Of a stretch of DNA of 64,000 nt, positions 8,219-16,986 are shown one piece after another (the first letter of the stretch is position 1; each line of letters starts with the position of its first letter). The stretch covers positions 434,001 to 498,000 of the forward strand of contig NZ_JAMBOM010000001.1 in the NCBI RefSeq assembly GCF_023715615.1. Reading direction: 5' to 3'. The notes under the pieces are model-generated. The model searched no databases and was not told the origin of the DNA. It saw only the letters and a list, made by a program, of their open reading frames with translations. Source of the DNA: Sporosarcina aquimarina. GTDB lineage: Bacteria > Bacillota > Bacilli > Bacillales_A > Planococcaceae. Made by a program: the position numbers and the translations under genes.

Positions 8219-9340
8219 ATGACAGTTCGTATTATGAAACCAGCGGAAGTTGCTCGATACAGTATCGAAAAAAAGCCGCTCTTCATCCTAGATGTGCGTA
8301 ATGAAGATGCGTTTGCAGATTGGAAAATTGAAGGGGAATCTATCGAGTACTTGAATATTCCATACTTCGATTTATTGGATGGTGTCGATGACATCAAAGG
8401 AGAATTGCCTAGGGACCGAGATATTCTAGTCGTCTGTGCGAAAGAAGGGTCCTCACAAATGATAGCGGAAATGCTCTCCGACGAGGGGATGGACGTTGCA
8501 TATCTCGAAGGTGGCATGAAAGCTTGGAGTGAATACTTAGAGCCGGTGAAAGTGGGCACGTTGAAAAGTGGTGGAGAACTCTATCAATTCGTCCGCCTAG
8601 GCAAAGGGTGTCTCTCGTATATGGTGATTGACGCAGACAAAGCAGCAGTTATCGACGCAACGCGTATGACGGATGTGTTCCTCGACTTCGCAAAAGAAAA
8701 GGGTGCAACGATTGAGCACGTATTCGACACGCATTTGCACGCGGACCACATTTCTGGAGGGAATGTCATTGCAGAAGCAACAGGTGCGACCTATTACCTG
8801 CCGAGTCAAGATGCGGAGGAAGTCGTCTTTGACTATAAAAAATTAGCAGATGGGCTTCGCGTCACTGTAGGTGAAACTTCAGTAGAAGCGGTATTTTCAC
8901 CAGGTCATACGAGCGGATCGACGTCATTTGTCGTGGATGAGGCTTACTTACTCACCGGAGATATTTTGTTCATTGACTCGATTGGGCGCCCAGATCTTGC
9001 AGGGATGGCGGATAATTGGGTAGGAGACTTACGAACAACACTCTACAATCGCTATGAACAGTTATCCGAGGAACTCGTCGTGCTACCAGCGCATTTCATG
9101 GAGATGAAAGAAGTGAATGCAGACGGCAGCGTCGCGAAGCAGCTAAGCGTATTATTTTCAGAAAACCATGGGTTGCAAGTTGAGGATGAAAACGAATTTC
9201 GTGTCCTCGTAACTGAGAACTTACCCCCACAGCCGAATGCCTATCAGGAAATCCGAAAAACCAATATGGGTGTGCTCACACCAGACGCTGAAACACAGCG
9301 CGAAATGGAAATTGGACCGAATCGGTGTGCCGTTCGATAA
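8219..9340 (+). CDS. Rhodanese-MBL fold persulfide dioxygenase-like protein (CstB-like)
   Basis: A 373-residue protein with an N-terminal rhodanese domain (residues 5-110, cysteine C73 in VVCAKEGSS) fused to a metallo-beta-lactamase domain (residues 117-330). The MBL metal motif is THLHADH at residues 171-177, with the GHTSGS and LPAHF motifs downstream. ETHE1/PDO-type MBL enzymes use mononuclear iron to oxidise glutathione or bacillithiol/CoA persulfide to sulfite, and fused rhodaneses convert it on to thiosulfate, as in staphylococcal CstB. In CstB the MBL domain comes first and rhodanese domains follow; here the rhodanese comes first and only one is seen. AAAGGGG precedes ATG 8219. Confidence 0.88.
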   Translation: MTVRIMKPAEVARYSIEKKPLFILDVRNEDAFADWKIEGESIEYLNIPYFDLLDGVDDIKGELPRDRDILVVCAKEGSSQMIAEMLSDEGMDVAYLEGGMKAWSEYLEPVKVGTLKSGGELYQFVRLGKGCLSYMVIDADKAAVIDATRMTDVFLDFAKEKGATIEHVFDTHLHADHISGGNVIAEATGATYYLPSQDAEEVVFDYKKLADGLRVTVGETSVEAVFSPGHTSGSTSFVVDEAYLLTGDILFIDSIGRPDLAGMADNWVGDLRTTLYNRYEQLSEELVVLPAHFMEMKEVNADGSVAKQLSVLFSENHGLQVEDENEFRVLVTENLPPQPNAYQEIRKTNMGVLTPDAETQREMEIGPNRCAVR

Positions 9341-9358
9341 CTAAGGAGGAATTTTATA

Positions 9359-9586
9359 ATGAAAGCTGATCACTTTTTAGATGCAACTGGGCTGTCTTGC
9401 CCGATGCCAATCGTTAAAACACGCAATGCAATGAAAGACGTCAACTCAGGAGAAATCCTTGAAGTGAAGACAACGGACAAAGGTGCGAAAGCCGATTTGG
9501 CAGCTTGGACCAAGTCAGGTGGACATGAACTTCTGGAGCAAACAGAGTCAGATAATGTCTATACATTCTTCATTAAAAAAGGATAA
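9359..9586 (+). CDS. TusA-family sulfur carrier
   Basis: A 75-residue stand-alone TusA protein with the signature LSCPMPIVKTRNAM; C14 is the sulfur-accepting cysteine. It is very similar to the TusA half of the fusion protein encoded at 7222 (shared TDKG, K/AADLxAW and SGG/SSGH segments), suggesting intra-operon duplication. TAAGGAGG lies 8 bp upstream of the ATG. Its probable role is persulfide relay in the same operon rather than tRNA thiolation. Confidence 0.9.
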   Translation: MKADHFLDATGLSCPMPIVKTRNAMKDVNSGEILEVKTTDKGAKADLAAWTKSGGHELLEQTESDNVYTFFIKKG

Positions 9587-9608
9587 GTTTGTAGATAAAA
9601 AGGGGGAC

Positions 9609-9639
9609 ATGTGTGCCTTCTTTTTTTCTTGAAAGAAGG
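9609..9639 (+). promoter_or_regulatory. Hairpin covering the tauE ribosome binding site, with a mini-ORF
   Basis: Inverted repeat CCTTCTTT (9616-9623) and AAAGAAGG (9632-9639) with an 8-base loop; the right arm contains the AGAAGG ribosome binding site of the next gene. A 7-codon reading frame, ATG 9609 to TGA 9630-9632 (MCAFFFS), runs through the left arm and ends at the right arm. Translational coupling or attenuation is possible but unproven. Confidence 0.45.
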
Positions 9640-9647
9640 TGTGTGTG

Positions 9648-10424
9648 ATGAGTATCGGTTTCATCGTCATTTTATTTCTAATCGGGTTTGTCGGATCGTT
9701 TTTATCCGGAATGGCAGGTATCGGCGGCGCCATCGTCAAATATCCGATGCTCTTGTACATCCCACCGCTATTCGGATTAACCGCGCTGACTGCCCATGAA
9801 GTGAGTGGAATCAGTGCGGTAGAAATCTTCTTTGCGACGATTGCGGGAGTTTGGGCATATCGTGGAACAGGACTTCTGCACAAGGCGCTCATCCTTTATA
9901 TGGGTGGAGCTGTGTTGATAGGAAGTTTCATCGGAGGGTTAGGTTCGAGTTTGCTATCTGAGCAAGCAGTCAATATGGTGTACGGTGTGCTTGCAGTGAT
10001 GGCAGCAATTCTATTATTCATTCCAAGGAAAAAGGTGGAGGCGCGACCAGCGAGTGAAGTGACGTTCAATAAGTGGCTAGCGGCTGGACTCGCCTTTGTC
10101 GTCGGGATAGCATCAGGTGTTGTTGGAGCGGGGGGAGCGTTTGTGCTCGTTCCAATTATGTTAACCGTACTTGCAATACCGACTCGAATCACGATTGCCT
10201 CATCACTTGCGATTACGTTCATTTCCTCGATTGGTTCTGCAACAGGCAAAATCGCAACGGGGCAAGTATTATGGGGACCGGCAATTATCCTGATTGTTGC
10301 AGCGCTCATCGCTGCCCCACTTGGCGCGAAGTTCGGGCAGAAGGTGAATCCAAAGGTGCTGAAATGGATACTTGCGGTGCTAATTTTAGCAACTGCCATC
10401 AATATTTGGAGCGATTTGTTATAA
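9648..10424 (+). CDS. TauE/SafE family sulfite/organosulfonate exporter
   Basis: A 258-residue membrane protein with about eight hydrophobic segments and the family motif GxxGGGGG-like repeats [13 protein letters not shown] (near residue 22) and [15 protein letters not shown] (near residue 157). ATG 9648 is chosen over GTG 9639 because AGAAGG at 9634-9639 is 8 bp upstream. TauE/SafE proteins export sulfite, sulfoacetate or related anions, and one is part of the staphylococcal cst operon. Here it would remove the sulfite or thiosulfate formed by the upstream dioxygenase. It is the last gene of the operon; no clear terminator follows. Confidence 0.88.
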   Translation: MSIGFIVILFLIGFVGSFLSGMAGIGGAIVKYPMLLYIPPLFGLTALTAHEVSGISAVEIFFATIAGVWAYRGTGLLHKALILYMGGAVLIGSFIGGLGSSLLSEQAVNMVYGVLAVMAAILLFIPRKKVEARPASEVTFNKWLAAGLAFVVGIASGVVGAGGAFVLVPIMLTVLAIPTRITIASSLAITFISSIGSATGKIATGQVLWGPAIILIVAALIAAPLGAKFGQKVNPKVLKWILAVLILATAINIWSDLL

Positions 10425-10486
10425 CTGATTCGGCTATCGGTGTATGATAGGATACGACTTGTATTGTTTATCGACCGGAGGCTGTT

Positions 10487-11368
10487 ATGACAAATCGCAA
10501 CAAAGGAATTTTATTATTATTAGCGTCGGCACTTGGTTTTTCACTGATGACGGCATTCGTGAAGTTATCCGGGGATGTCCCGACAATGCAGAAAACGATT
10601 TTCCGCAATGGTGTGTCGATGATAATCGCGTTTTTCTTCGTCATTCATTACAAAGAAAGACTGTTCGGTAAGCGCGAAAACCAACGCTTACTATTGTTAC
10701 GATCGGCACTTGGCGCCATAGGCATCGTGTTATATTTCTACGCGATTGACCATCTTGTACTCGCGGATGCGGATATGTTGAATAAAATGAGCCCGTTTTT
10801 CACGATTGTGTTTGCGGCGATATTTTTGAAAGAGCATGTTAAACCTTTTCAGATGTATAGTATTGTAATCGCATTTCTTGGGACATTATTCATCATCAAG
10901 CCATCATTTTCACTCGATGTTGTTCCGTATGCAGCGGGTGTTTTATCTGCAGTGTTTGCAGGTGGTGCTTACACTGTATTACGAGCCCTTGGAAGTCGTG
11001 AGCAGTTTTACACAGTCGTGTTTTACTTCTCAACATTCACGACCGTTGTGCTATTGCCGTTCGTGATAATTTCGTATCAATCCATGACTTTACAGCAGAC
11101 GGTATATTTACTAGCAGCAGGAGTGTTCGCGACAGTTGGTCAATTCGGGATCACGCTTGCGTACAAATACGCACCAGCAAAAGAGATTTCGGTGTTCAAC
11201 TATTTCACGGTCGTATTCTCTGCAATCCTTGGCTTTGTTTTACTCGGACAAATCCCGGATGTCTATAGCTTCATTGGCTATATCATTATATTCGGCGCAT
11301 CGTTTTACATGTTTTTACGCAATCGAGGCGAAGAAGAAGTGCCTGCAGAATTGGCAAGGAAAAAGTAA
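10487..11368 (+). CDS. EamA/DMT superfamily transporter
   Basis: A 293-residue protein with ten predicted membrane segments arranged as two EamA repeats (about residues 7-135 and 147-283), typical of drug/metabolite transporters such as the RhaT and YdcZ-like groups. GGAGG lies at 10477-10481, 5 bp before ATG 10487. The substrate cannot be inferred. It follows the persulfide operon by 62 bp in the same direction but nothing in its sequence ties it to sulfur. Confidence 0.88.
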   Translation: MTNRNKGILLLLASALGFSLMTAFVKLSGDVPTMQKTIFRNGVSMIIAFFFVIHYKERLFGKRENQRLLLLRSALGAIGIVLYFYAIDHLVLADADMLNKMSPFFTIVFAAIFLKEHVKPFQMYSIVIAFLGTLFIIKPSFSLDVVPYAAGVLSAVFAGGAYTVLRALGSREQFYTVVFYFSTFTTVVLLPFVIISYQSMTLQQTVYLLAAGVFATVGQFGITLAYKYAPAKEISVFNYFTVVFSAILGFVLLGQIPDVYSFIGYIIIFGASFYMFLRNRGEEEVPAELARKK

Positions 11369-11381
11369 TCTAGTTATGAAT

Positions 11382-11426
11382 AAAACCCTCTTTCTCACGA
11401 GTTGTCGTGGGGGAAGAGGGTTTTTG
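11382..11426. terminator. Bidirectional terminator between convergent genes
   Basis: AAACCCTCTT...AAGAGGGTTT stem (arms about 11383-11400 and 11405-11422) with T-run on the plus side and A-run on the other, serving the DMT transporter and the convergent small gene at 11429. Confidence 0.9.
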
Positions 11427-11428
11427 CG

Positions 11429-11716
11429 TTAGTTGAATAGTTGAGTCGCATCTGGTCCGAAAGTGTTTTTGAGCAATTTCTGTTTGCGTGTTTGAATTTG
11501 AATGGCAAGTTCGTCAGCCTGTCGTTGCAATTCCGCAATTTCTTGCAGTTCTTTTTGTAAAGCTTTTTTAGAAAGTAAATCTTCTTGGTCGAAGTAGTCG
11601 ATCTCTTGTTGTACACGTACGAACGTTTGTTGGCGCCTAATGGATTTAGTAAAGCTACGTGGTTCTTCCTGCAAAGTCTGTTCCTTTTGTGTTGTAAATC
11701 GTTCAATCGTTCCCAT
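11429..11716 (-). CDS. Small charged coiled-coil protein of unknown function under a SAM riboswitch
   Basis: A 95-residue protein starting at ATG 11716, with GGAG 8 bp upstream on the minus strand. It is basic and glutamine/glutamate rich; residues about 37-82 form a likely coiled coil (LLSKKALQKELQEIAELQRQ and following heptads), and it ends FGPDATQLFN. No signal peptide or membrane segment is visible and I do not recognise the family. It is of note because a well-formed SAM-I aptamer and intrinsic terminator lie directly upstream, implying expression when S-adenosylmethionine is low. That would suggest a link to methionine or sulfur metabolism, which is inference only. Confidence 0.7.
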   Translation of the reverse strand: MGTIERFTTQKEQTLQEEPRSFTKSIRRQQTFVRVQQEIDYFDQEDLLSKKALQKELQEIAELQRQADELAIQIQTRKQKLLKNTFGPDATQLFN

Positions 11717-11743
11717 TTGGATCACTCCTCAAAAATTTGCCAA

Positions 11744-11890
11744 ACAAAAAACTCTTCCCCCGAACAGAGAAGAGTTGCTTAAACGCAAATACTCCTCATC
11801 GGCCAGGTTTCCCTGTTGGCAGCAGCACCTTGCGTGAGCAGGTTGCTGAGACGTCTTCGGGCCAAGTCCCTCGGTCTCTCTGGATAAGAA
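11744..11890 (-). ncRNA. SAM-I (S-box) riboswitch with expression-platform terminator
   Basis: Read on the minus strand: CTTATCCAGAG (5' P1), then GAGGGACTTGGCCC, CTCAGCAACC, AAGGTGC and CAACAG in canonical S-box order, closing with ATGAG to pair with CTTAT. The aptamer spans about 11792-11889. It is followed by a terminator stem AACTCTTC/GAAGAGTT (plus coordinates 11750-11757 and 11769-11776) with a U-run. When SAM binds, the terminator should form and stop transcription of the small gene at 11716. Motif recognition is by eye; a covariance search would settle it. Confidence 0.88.
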
Positions 11891-11960
11891 AAGAATCGTT
11901 CATTCAGTTAAAGCAAGTGTAGCATAACGTACTGGGCAAGGCAATATGCCCCTTCGTTAA

Positions 11961-13005
11961 GCTGCTTCGTTGTGGGCGCCGTCGCACACGTTGTCCGACA
12001 GTTTTTCGTGTTTGTGTGACACTTATGCCAACTTCTCGATAACGCCGCAAGATTTGTCCGACACCTAGCGAAGTTTCTCGATAACGGGACGCCATTCAAC
12101 TGCTTTAAGGGATTAATTGGTAGCGCTTCGCTTGTTGAAGGAGGGGCTCCTCCTCTGTAGGCGGCATTTAACACGTTGTCCGACAGTTCTCAAGGTTTGT
12201 CGGACATATAGAGATATTTCTTCGACACTTATGCCAACTTCTCGATCACGTTGCAAGATTTGTCCGACACCTAGCGAAGTTTCTCGATAACGGGACACAA
12301 TTCAACTGCTTTAAGGGATTAATTGGTAGCGCTTCGCTTGTTGAAGGAGGGGCTTCTCCTCTGTAGGCGGCATCTAACACGTTGTCCGACAGTTCTCAAG
12401 GTTTTTCGGACATATAGAGATATTTCTTCGACACTTATGCCAACTTCTCGATAACGCCGCAATATTTCTCAGTCAACTAGCGAAGTTTCTCGATAACGGG
12501 ACACAATTCAACTACTTTAAGGGATTAATTGGTAGCGCTTCGCTTGTTGAAGGAAGGGCTCCTCCTCTGTAGGCGGCATTTAACACGTTGTCCGACAGTT
12601 CTCAAGGTTTGTCGGACATATAGAGATATTTCTTCGACACTTATGCCAACTTCTCGATAACGCCGCAATATTTCTCAGTCAACTAGCGAAGTTTGTCGAT
12701 AACGGGACACAATTTAACTGCTTTAAGGGATTAATTGGTAGCGCTTCGCTTGTTGAAGGAGGGGCTCCTCCTCTGTAGGCGGCATCTAACACGTTGTCCG
12801 ACAGTTCTCAAGGTTTGTTGGACATATAGAGATATTTCTTCGACACTTATGCCAACTTCTCGATAACGCAGCAAGATTTGTCCGACACCTAGCGAAGTTT
12901 GTCGATAACGAGACACAATTTGTCCGACACCTAGCGAAGTTTCTCGATAACGGGACACAATTTAACTGCTTTAAGGGATTAATTAGGTGCGCTTCGCTTG
13001 TTGAA
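11961..13005. repeat. Family B repeat array, 206-bp tandem units
   Basis: The landmark GGGATTAATT occurs at 12109, 12315, 12521 and 12727 (spacing exactly 206) and again at 12975 (248 = 206 + 42). Each unit has a boundary block (GGTAGCGCTTCGCTTGTTG) followed by six words (TTGTCCGACA, TTGTCGGACA, TTCTTCGACA, TTCTCGATAA, TTGTCCGACA, TTCTCGATAA) whose cores sit 21 bp apart. The last unit carries two extra 21-bp modules. A degenerate first unit starts near 11961. Minus-strand open frames across the array are judged non-coding. Confidence 0.93.
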
Positions 13006-13234
13006 AGAAGGGATATCCGACTGTTAGGATGAGAATCGGGTAGATGGGGGAATGAATCGGAAGCGAGGCACATTTAAATAGAGGGTATTCCCTATTTCAG
13101 TGGCGAAGCCGTTGTCTGGGGATTCGGGGAGGAGTATTCTTTAGTAAGAAGTCATTGGCACGTATGCATAGACACTATAATCGCAGCATCCGTGCACAAT
13201 AAGTGGGTTTTACAACTACAAAGGAGGCGCTCGT
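13006..13234. other. Intergenic stretch with no recognised element
   Basis: Between the repeat array and the IsdG-type gene. A weak palindrome GGGTATTCCCTATTT lies near 13083 and an AAAGGAGG ribosome binding site lies before 13235. No gene or RNA was recognised. Confidence 0.5.
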
Positions 13235-13579
13235 ATGAGCCAGATGACAGCAGTGAACGTGATTCGTATTGAAAAAGGAAAAGGAGCCGAAGTTGCAGAA
13301 CGCTTCGCAAAACCTAAATCTGTACATACATTTCCTGGATTTGTTCGTATGGAAGTGTGGCTGAAAGAAGATACCGCAGACCATGATGAGCTCCATGTTT
13401 GCACGACTTGGGAAGATGCAAAGTATTTCACAGAGTGGCGCGAAAAGCGTGCAATCGAAAAGGCAAAGATTCGAGCTGAACAAGAAAAGAACCAAACTGG
13501 TACACCACCGCATAATCCGATTCTTGGTACTGAATTATCTACGTACGTCACAGTGGTTCAACATTTACCAGCAAAATAA
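13235..13579 (+). CDS. IsdG/HmoA-type antibiotic biosynthesis monooxygenase (ABM) domain protein
   Basis: A 114-residue single ABM-domain protein. The N-terminal VNVIRIEKGKGAEVAERFA, central FPGFVRMEVW and HDELHVCTTWEDAKYFTEW segments match the HmoA/IsdG family, which degrades heme to release iron; B. subtilis HmoA is similar in size. The Asn near residue 8 and the conserved Trp residues are present, but the heme-ligand histidine cannot be fixed from one sequence. AAAGGAGGCGC precedes ATG 13235. It stands alone with its own terminator and no visible Fur box was identified. A generic ABM function other than heme cleavage is possible. Confidence 0.8.
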   Translation: MSQMTAVNVIRIEKGKGAEVAERFAKPKSVHTFPGFVRMEVWLKEDTADHDELHVCTTWEDAKYFTEWREKRAIEKAKIRAEQEKNQTGTPPHNPILGTELSTYVTVVQHLPAK

Positions 13580-13609
13580 AAAGCTTTGCCTCGTGCAGAG
13601 CTTTTTTTT
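13580..13609 (+). terminator. Terminator after the ABM-domain gene
   Basis: AAAGCTTTGC, CTCGT loop, GCAGAGCTTT (13580-13604, one G-U pair) followed by a T-run. Confidence 0.93.
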
Positions 13610-13656
13610 ATGGTGAAGTAAAAGTAACTTCTGCCAAATATGATATACTGTATAAA

Positions 13657-13672
13657 TTCCAATATATTAGAA
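13657..13672. promoter_or_regulatory. Palindrome upstream of the dipeptidase operon
   Basis: TTCCAATATATTAGAA, a nearly perfect 16-bp palindrome, lies just after a TATACT hexamer (13644-13649) and 20 bp before the start codon. Its position suits an operator; no regulator is known. Confidence 0.4.
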
Positions 13673-13692
13673 TACTTATAAGGGAGGTCTCT

Positions 13693-14703
13693 ATGAAAAT
13701 TTTCGACTTGCATTCAGATTTGTTTACAGACATCGCCTTCCGAAGAGCGCGCGGCGAGACGAATGTTTTTGACAGAATCCATTATCCAGCACTGAAAAAA
13801 GGAGGTGTAAGTTCAATCATATGTGTGTTTTGGACGGAACCTATTTTTTCTCATCAACCACTAGAGCGTTTTCATGATCTTATCAAGTTCGTTGAGGCAG
13901 ACTTAATAGAGTCGACGTACGCGGTTGTTCAGCCTATCGATAGTATTCAGGAAGAGACTATTTCAGACGGAAAAGTTAGGGTTTATCTAGGTATAGAGGG
14001 GTTATCCTCCTTAGATCAGTGGATTACCAAGTCAGAAAACGAAACGATCGACACCGCTTTCGCATTCATGAAAGAAAAAAATATTCAACACATCATCATG
14101 GCTTGGAACGAACAAAACGCTTTCGCCAGCGGGACGGGTGCATTTTCTATCACGAGAGACTTAGGGATAACTTTACTTGGAATCGACTTGCTAGCTAAAT
14201 CAGAGAAGTCAGGATTCATCATCGATGTCTCCCATCTGGATGAGACTAGTTTCTGGGATGTCATTCACCACACAACCTCTCCCATAATCGCTTCGCACAG
14301 TAACGCCCGAGCTGTATGCAATCATGAACGGAATTTATCGGATGATCAAATCCGTATCATCTCCGAACGAAACGGATTAATCGGATTGAATGCATATGGT
14401 GAATTTGTAGATGAACGGCATCCCAACGTTGACCGTTTTATTGATCACATCGACCATATTGTATCCATAATAGGCATCGATCATGTTGCATTTGGATTCG
14501 ACTTTCTTGATTACTTAAGTGATCACTCGCTAGGTGGAGGTATGGATATTTTAACGGTAGGGCTGGAAGATGTTACGAAAGTTCCTGCACTTTTGAAACA
14601 GATGAGCCAACGTGGATATTCTCAGGAGGAGATTGAAGCAATCAGTTACAAAAATGCGGAGCGGTTCATGACTAATCTGATATCAGAAAGAAGGCGTACA
14701 TAA
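13693..14703 (+). CDS. M19 family membrane dipeptidase (renal dipeptidase-like)
   Basis: A 336-residue zinc dipeptidase of the amidohydrolase superfamily. Metal-binding features are visible: FDLHSDLF (residues 4-11), GIEG near residue 100, IDVSHLD near residue 180 and ASHSNARAVC near residue 198, plus the GFDF segment near residue 272. Bacterial M19 enzymes cleave dipeptides, often including D-residues. The stop codon overlaps the start of the DUF819 permease gene (TAATG), so the two are translationally coupled; a peptide or cell-wall fragment could be imported and then split. AGGGAGG precedes ATG 13693. Confidence 0.9.
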   Translation: MKIFDLHSDLFTDIAFRRARGETNVFDRIHYPALKKGGVSSIICVFWTEPIFSHQPLERFHDLIKFVEADLIESTYAVVQPIDSIQEETISDGKVRVYLGIEGLSSLDQWITKSENETIDTAFAFMKEKNIQHIIMAWNEQNAFASGTGAFSITRDLGITLLGIDLLAKSEKSGFIIDVSHLDETSFWDVIHHTTSPIIASHSNARAVCNHERNLSDDQIRIISERNGLIGLNAYGEFVDERHPNVDRFIDHIDHIVSIIGIDHVAFGFDFLDYLSDHSLGGGMDILTVGLEDVTKVPALLKQMSQRGYSQEEIEAISYKNAERFMTNLISERRRT

Positions 14704-15929
14704 TGACGAATACATGGATTCAGCCAGATGACACGCTCACACTATGGGGAATTATTGTCGTAGTGGCATCACTCAGTATTTATTTAGAACAGCGTTTCAG
14801 TTGGGCCTCCAAGATTTCGGGAGCAATCATTGCGCTGGTTGGCGCTATTTTTCTCTCAAATACAGGTATCATTCCTACTGAATCTCCAGTGTACGACGCG
14901 GTGTGGAGTGTTATTATCCCACTTGCAATCCCACTTCTGCTTTTTCATGTCAATATTAAGAAAATATGGACCGAAAGTGGTAAGCTACTCGCACTTTTCC
15001 TATTAAGCTCAATCGGAACAGTAGCAGGAACGATCACTAGTTTCTTTCTTTTAAAAGATCACATCCCTTATCTGGATAAAATCGGTGGGATGATCAGCGC
15101 ATCTTACGTAGGAGGCGGTGTGAACTTTGCGGCAATGGCGGGCAAGTTTGAAGCACCTGGTGATCTCGTATCTGCAACAGTCGTCGCAGATAATCTCATG
15201 ATGGCCATATACTTTGTCATTTTAATGCTGATTCCGACGATTGGATTCTTTAGAAAACGTTATTCTACACCACATATCGATCAAGTGGAAAACGGAGTCA
15301 CGCAAGAAGATGGGAAGACGTTAGCGGAAAGTTTCTGGAAGAGAAAAGACATATCGTTAAAAGATATTGCAATGGCAATTGGTACAGCTTTCTTCCTCGT
15401 TATCGTTTCGTTCAAACTCGCGGACTTTATTGGCGGTCTGATACCTTCAGGAGAGAATGTTTCAGGAATCATGAACTTGGCACATGCGATTTTTGGAGAT
15501 AAATACCTTGTATTGACCACGGTTACATTTATCGTATTAGCTTTGTTCCCATCTTATTTCGAAAAGATTAATGGCAGCCAAGAGTTCGGGACATTCTTGA
15601 TTTATTTATTCTTTGTGGTCATCGGGATTCCGGCATCAATTCCATTAATCGTACAAAATGCACCGTTGCTTCTCGTGTTTGTATTCATCATCGTAATGGT
15701 AAATATGGTCGTTTCGTTGGTAGCAGGAAAACTGTTGAATGCCAATTTGGAAGATACACTTTTAGCAAGTAATGCCAACATTGGTGGGCCGACAACTGCT
15801 GCTGCATTGGCAATTGCAAAAGGGTGGAAAGACTTGATTGGCCCAATATTAGTCGTCGGAACCCTTGGCTATATTATTGGGAATTACATCGGTACTGTAC
15901 TTGGTCTTTGGTTTTCAACTTTAATTTAA
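14703..15929 (+). CDS. DUF819 family membrane protein (YjcL-like)
   Basis: A 408-residue polytopic protein with about eleven membrane segments. The motifs SASYVGGGVNFAAMA near residue 133 and ASNANIGGPTTAAALA near residue 357 are the paired conserved loops of DUF819, resembling the substrate-binding loops of two-repeat secondary transporters. It starts at ATG 14703, overlapping the dipeptidase stop by one base. The family has no established substrate; coupling to a dipeptidase suggests peptide or amino-acid transport, which is inference. Confidence 0.87.
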   Translation: MTNTWIQPDDTLTLWGIIVVVASLSIYLEQRFSWASKISGAIIALVGAIFLSNTGIIPTESPVYDAVWSVIIPLAIPLLLFHVNIKKIWTESGKLLALFLLSSIGTVAGTITSFFLLKDHIPYLDKIGGMISASYVGGGVNFAAMAGKFEAPGDLVSATVVADNLMMAIYFVILMLIPTIGFFRKRYSTPHIDQVENGVTQEDGKTLAESFWKRKDISLKDIAMAIGTAFFLVIVSFKLADFIGGLIPSGENVSGIMNLAHAIFGDKYLVLTTVTFIVLALFPSYFEKINGSQEFGTFLIYLFFVVIGIPASIPLIVQNAPLLLVFVFIIVMVNMVVSLVAGKLLNANLEDTLLASNANIGGPTTAAALAIAKGWKDLIGPILVVGTLGYIIGNYIGTVLGLWFSTLI

Positions 15930-15968
15930 GTAGTATTCAAAATGTCTCCGAGATATTTATAATTAAAC

Positions 15969-16002
15969 AAAACGCTTTGCCTTATGCGCAATGCGTTTTT
16001 TT
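15969..16002 (+). terminator. Terminator after the DUF819 gene
   Basis: AAAACGC...GCGTTTT hairpin with inner TTGC/GCAA pairs and a T-run; one bulge. Confidence 0.8.
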
Positions 16003-16089
16003 ATATGACAAGTGTCATACGAACCGATGACAGAAGGGACTGCAACGCGCTCGCGGCTTTCAGTACGATAGAGTCAAAGGAGTGATCGT

Positions 16090-16986
16090 ATGTCAACAAT
16101 CATTGAGTGTATGGGTGTGGGAAAGTCATTTAGCGGAAAGTCGGCTGTAGGAGACTTGTCTTTTCAGATTGAAAAAGGAGAAGTGGTGGCGTTATTAGGA
16201 CCGAATGGAGCTGGAAAAAGTACAACAATCCAGATGCTACTAGGCTTATTGGAACCTTCAACAGGGAGGATCATCATTTCAGGACAGAATCCTAAATCGA
16301 AGGCAGTCCGGGAACGAATAGGTGTCATGCTACAGGAAGTTCGAGTGTTGGATACAGTCACCGTCAAGGAAATCCTTCAGTTGGTTAGAGGGTATTATCC
16401 ACGACCACTCTCTATGGAACAGTTAACTAAGCTAACCGGGTTAGATGAAACGTCACTGAATATGCGCACTGAAAAGCTGTCTGGTGGCCAGAAACAACGT
16501 GTTAGTTTTGCACTAGCGCTAGCGGGTAATCCAGATATGTTGTTTTTGGATGAACCAACTACCGGCATGGATGCCACTGCACGAAAAATCTTTTGGAAAT
16601 CGATTCGTGAACTTGCAGAACGTGGCACAACCATCGTTTTCACTACACATTATTTAGAGGAAGTGGAGTATGCAGCAACCCGCGTTTTAATGGTTAATCA
16701 CGGTGAGCTTATTGAAGATGGATCTCCTGAAATGTTGAAAAAGAAACTGGTGATGCAACGAGTATCATTCCTAACCGACGAGGTGTATCGTCCGGAAACT
16801 TTTCAAGGTCTTGGTGCTTCGGACATTCGTGTAGATGGAAAGAAAGTGACCATTCTCACTGGAGATGCAGATCACTTATTGAAAGTCTTGTATGCACTAG
16901 ATCTTGAAATCAGTGAAGTGACCGTTAGTAGAGGCACACTAAAAGAAGCTTACAGTCAGTTAACGGACAGTCAGGAGGCAAGTTGA
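16090..16986 (+). CDS. ABC transporter ATP-binding protein (YvfR-like)
   Basis: A 298-residue ATPase. Walker A GPNGAGKST is at residues 37-45, the LSGGQKQR signature at 130-137 and Walker B LFLDEP at 151-156; the last 80 residues form the C-terminal extension of exporter-type ATPases. It starts the block ATPase, permease, kinase, response regulator, the same gene order as B. subtilis yvfR-yvfS-yvfT-yvfU. Such DesK/NarL-linked exporters include linearmycin and other lipid-active drug pumps; the substrate here is unknown. The operon start has an AAAGGAGTG site. Confidence 0.92.
   Translation: MSTIIECMGVGKSFSGKSAVGDLSFQIEKGEVVALLGPNGAGKSTTIQMLLGLLEPSTGRIIISGQNPKSKAVRERIGVMLQEVRVLDTVTVKEILQLVRGYYPRPLSMEQLTKLTGLDETSLNMRTEKLSGGQKQRVSFALALAGNPDMLFLDEPTTGMDATARKIFWKSIRELAERGTTIVFTTHYLEEVEYAATRVLMVNHGELIEDGSPEMLKKKLVMQRVSFLTDEVYRPETFQGLGASDIRVDGKKVTILTGDADHLLKVLYALDLEISEVTVSRGTLKEAYSQLTDSQEAS

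Noticed and set aside
11904..13073. Minus-strand open frames across the Family B array (heptad-like peptides such as SRYRETSLGVGQIL)
   Set aside because: They arise because 21 bp equals seven codons. They have no ribosome binding sites, and the 206-bp unit length and the 20/22-bp steps in other arrays break the frame, so they are not conserved as proteins.
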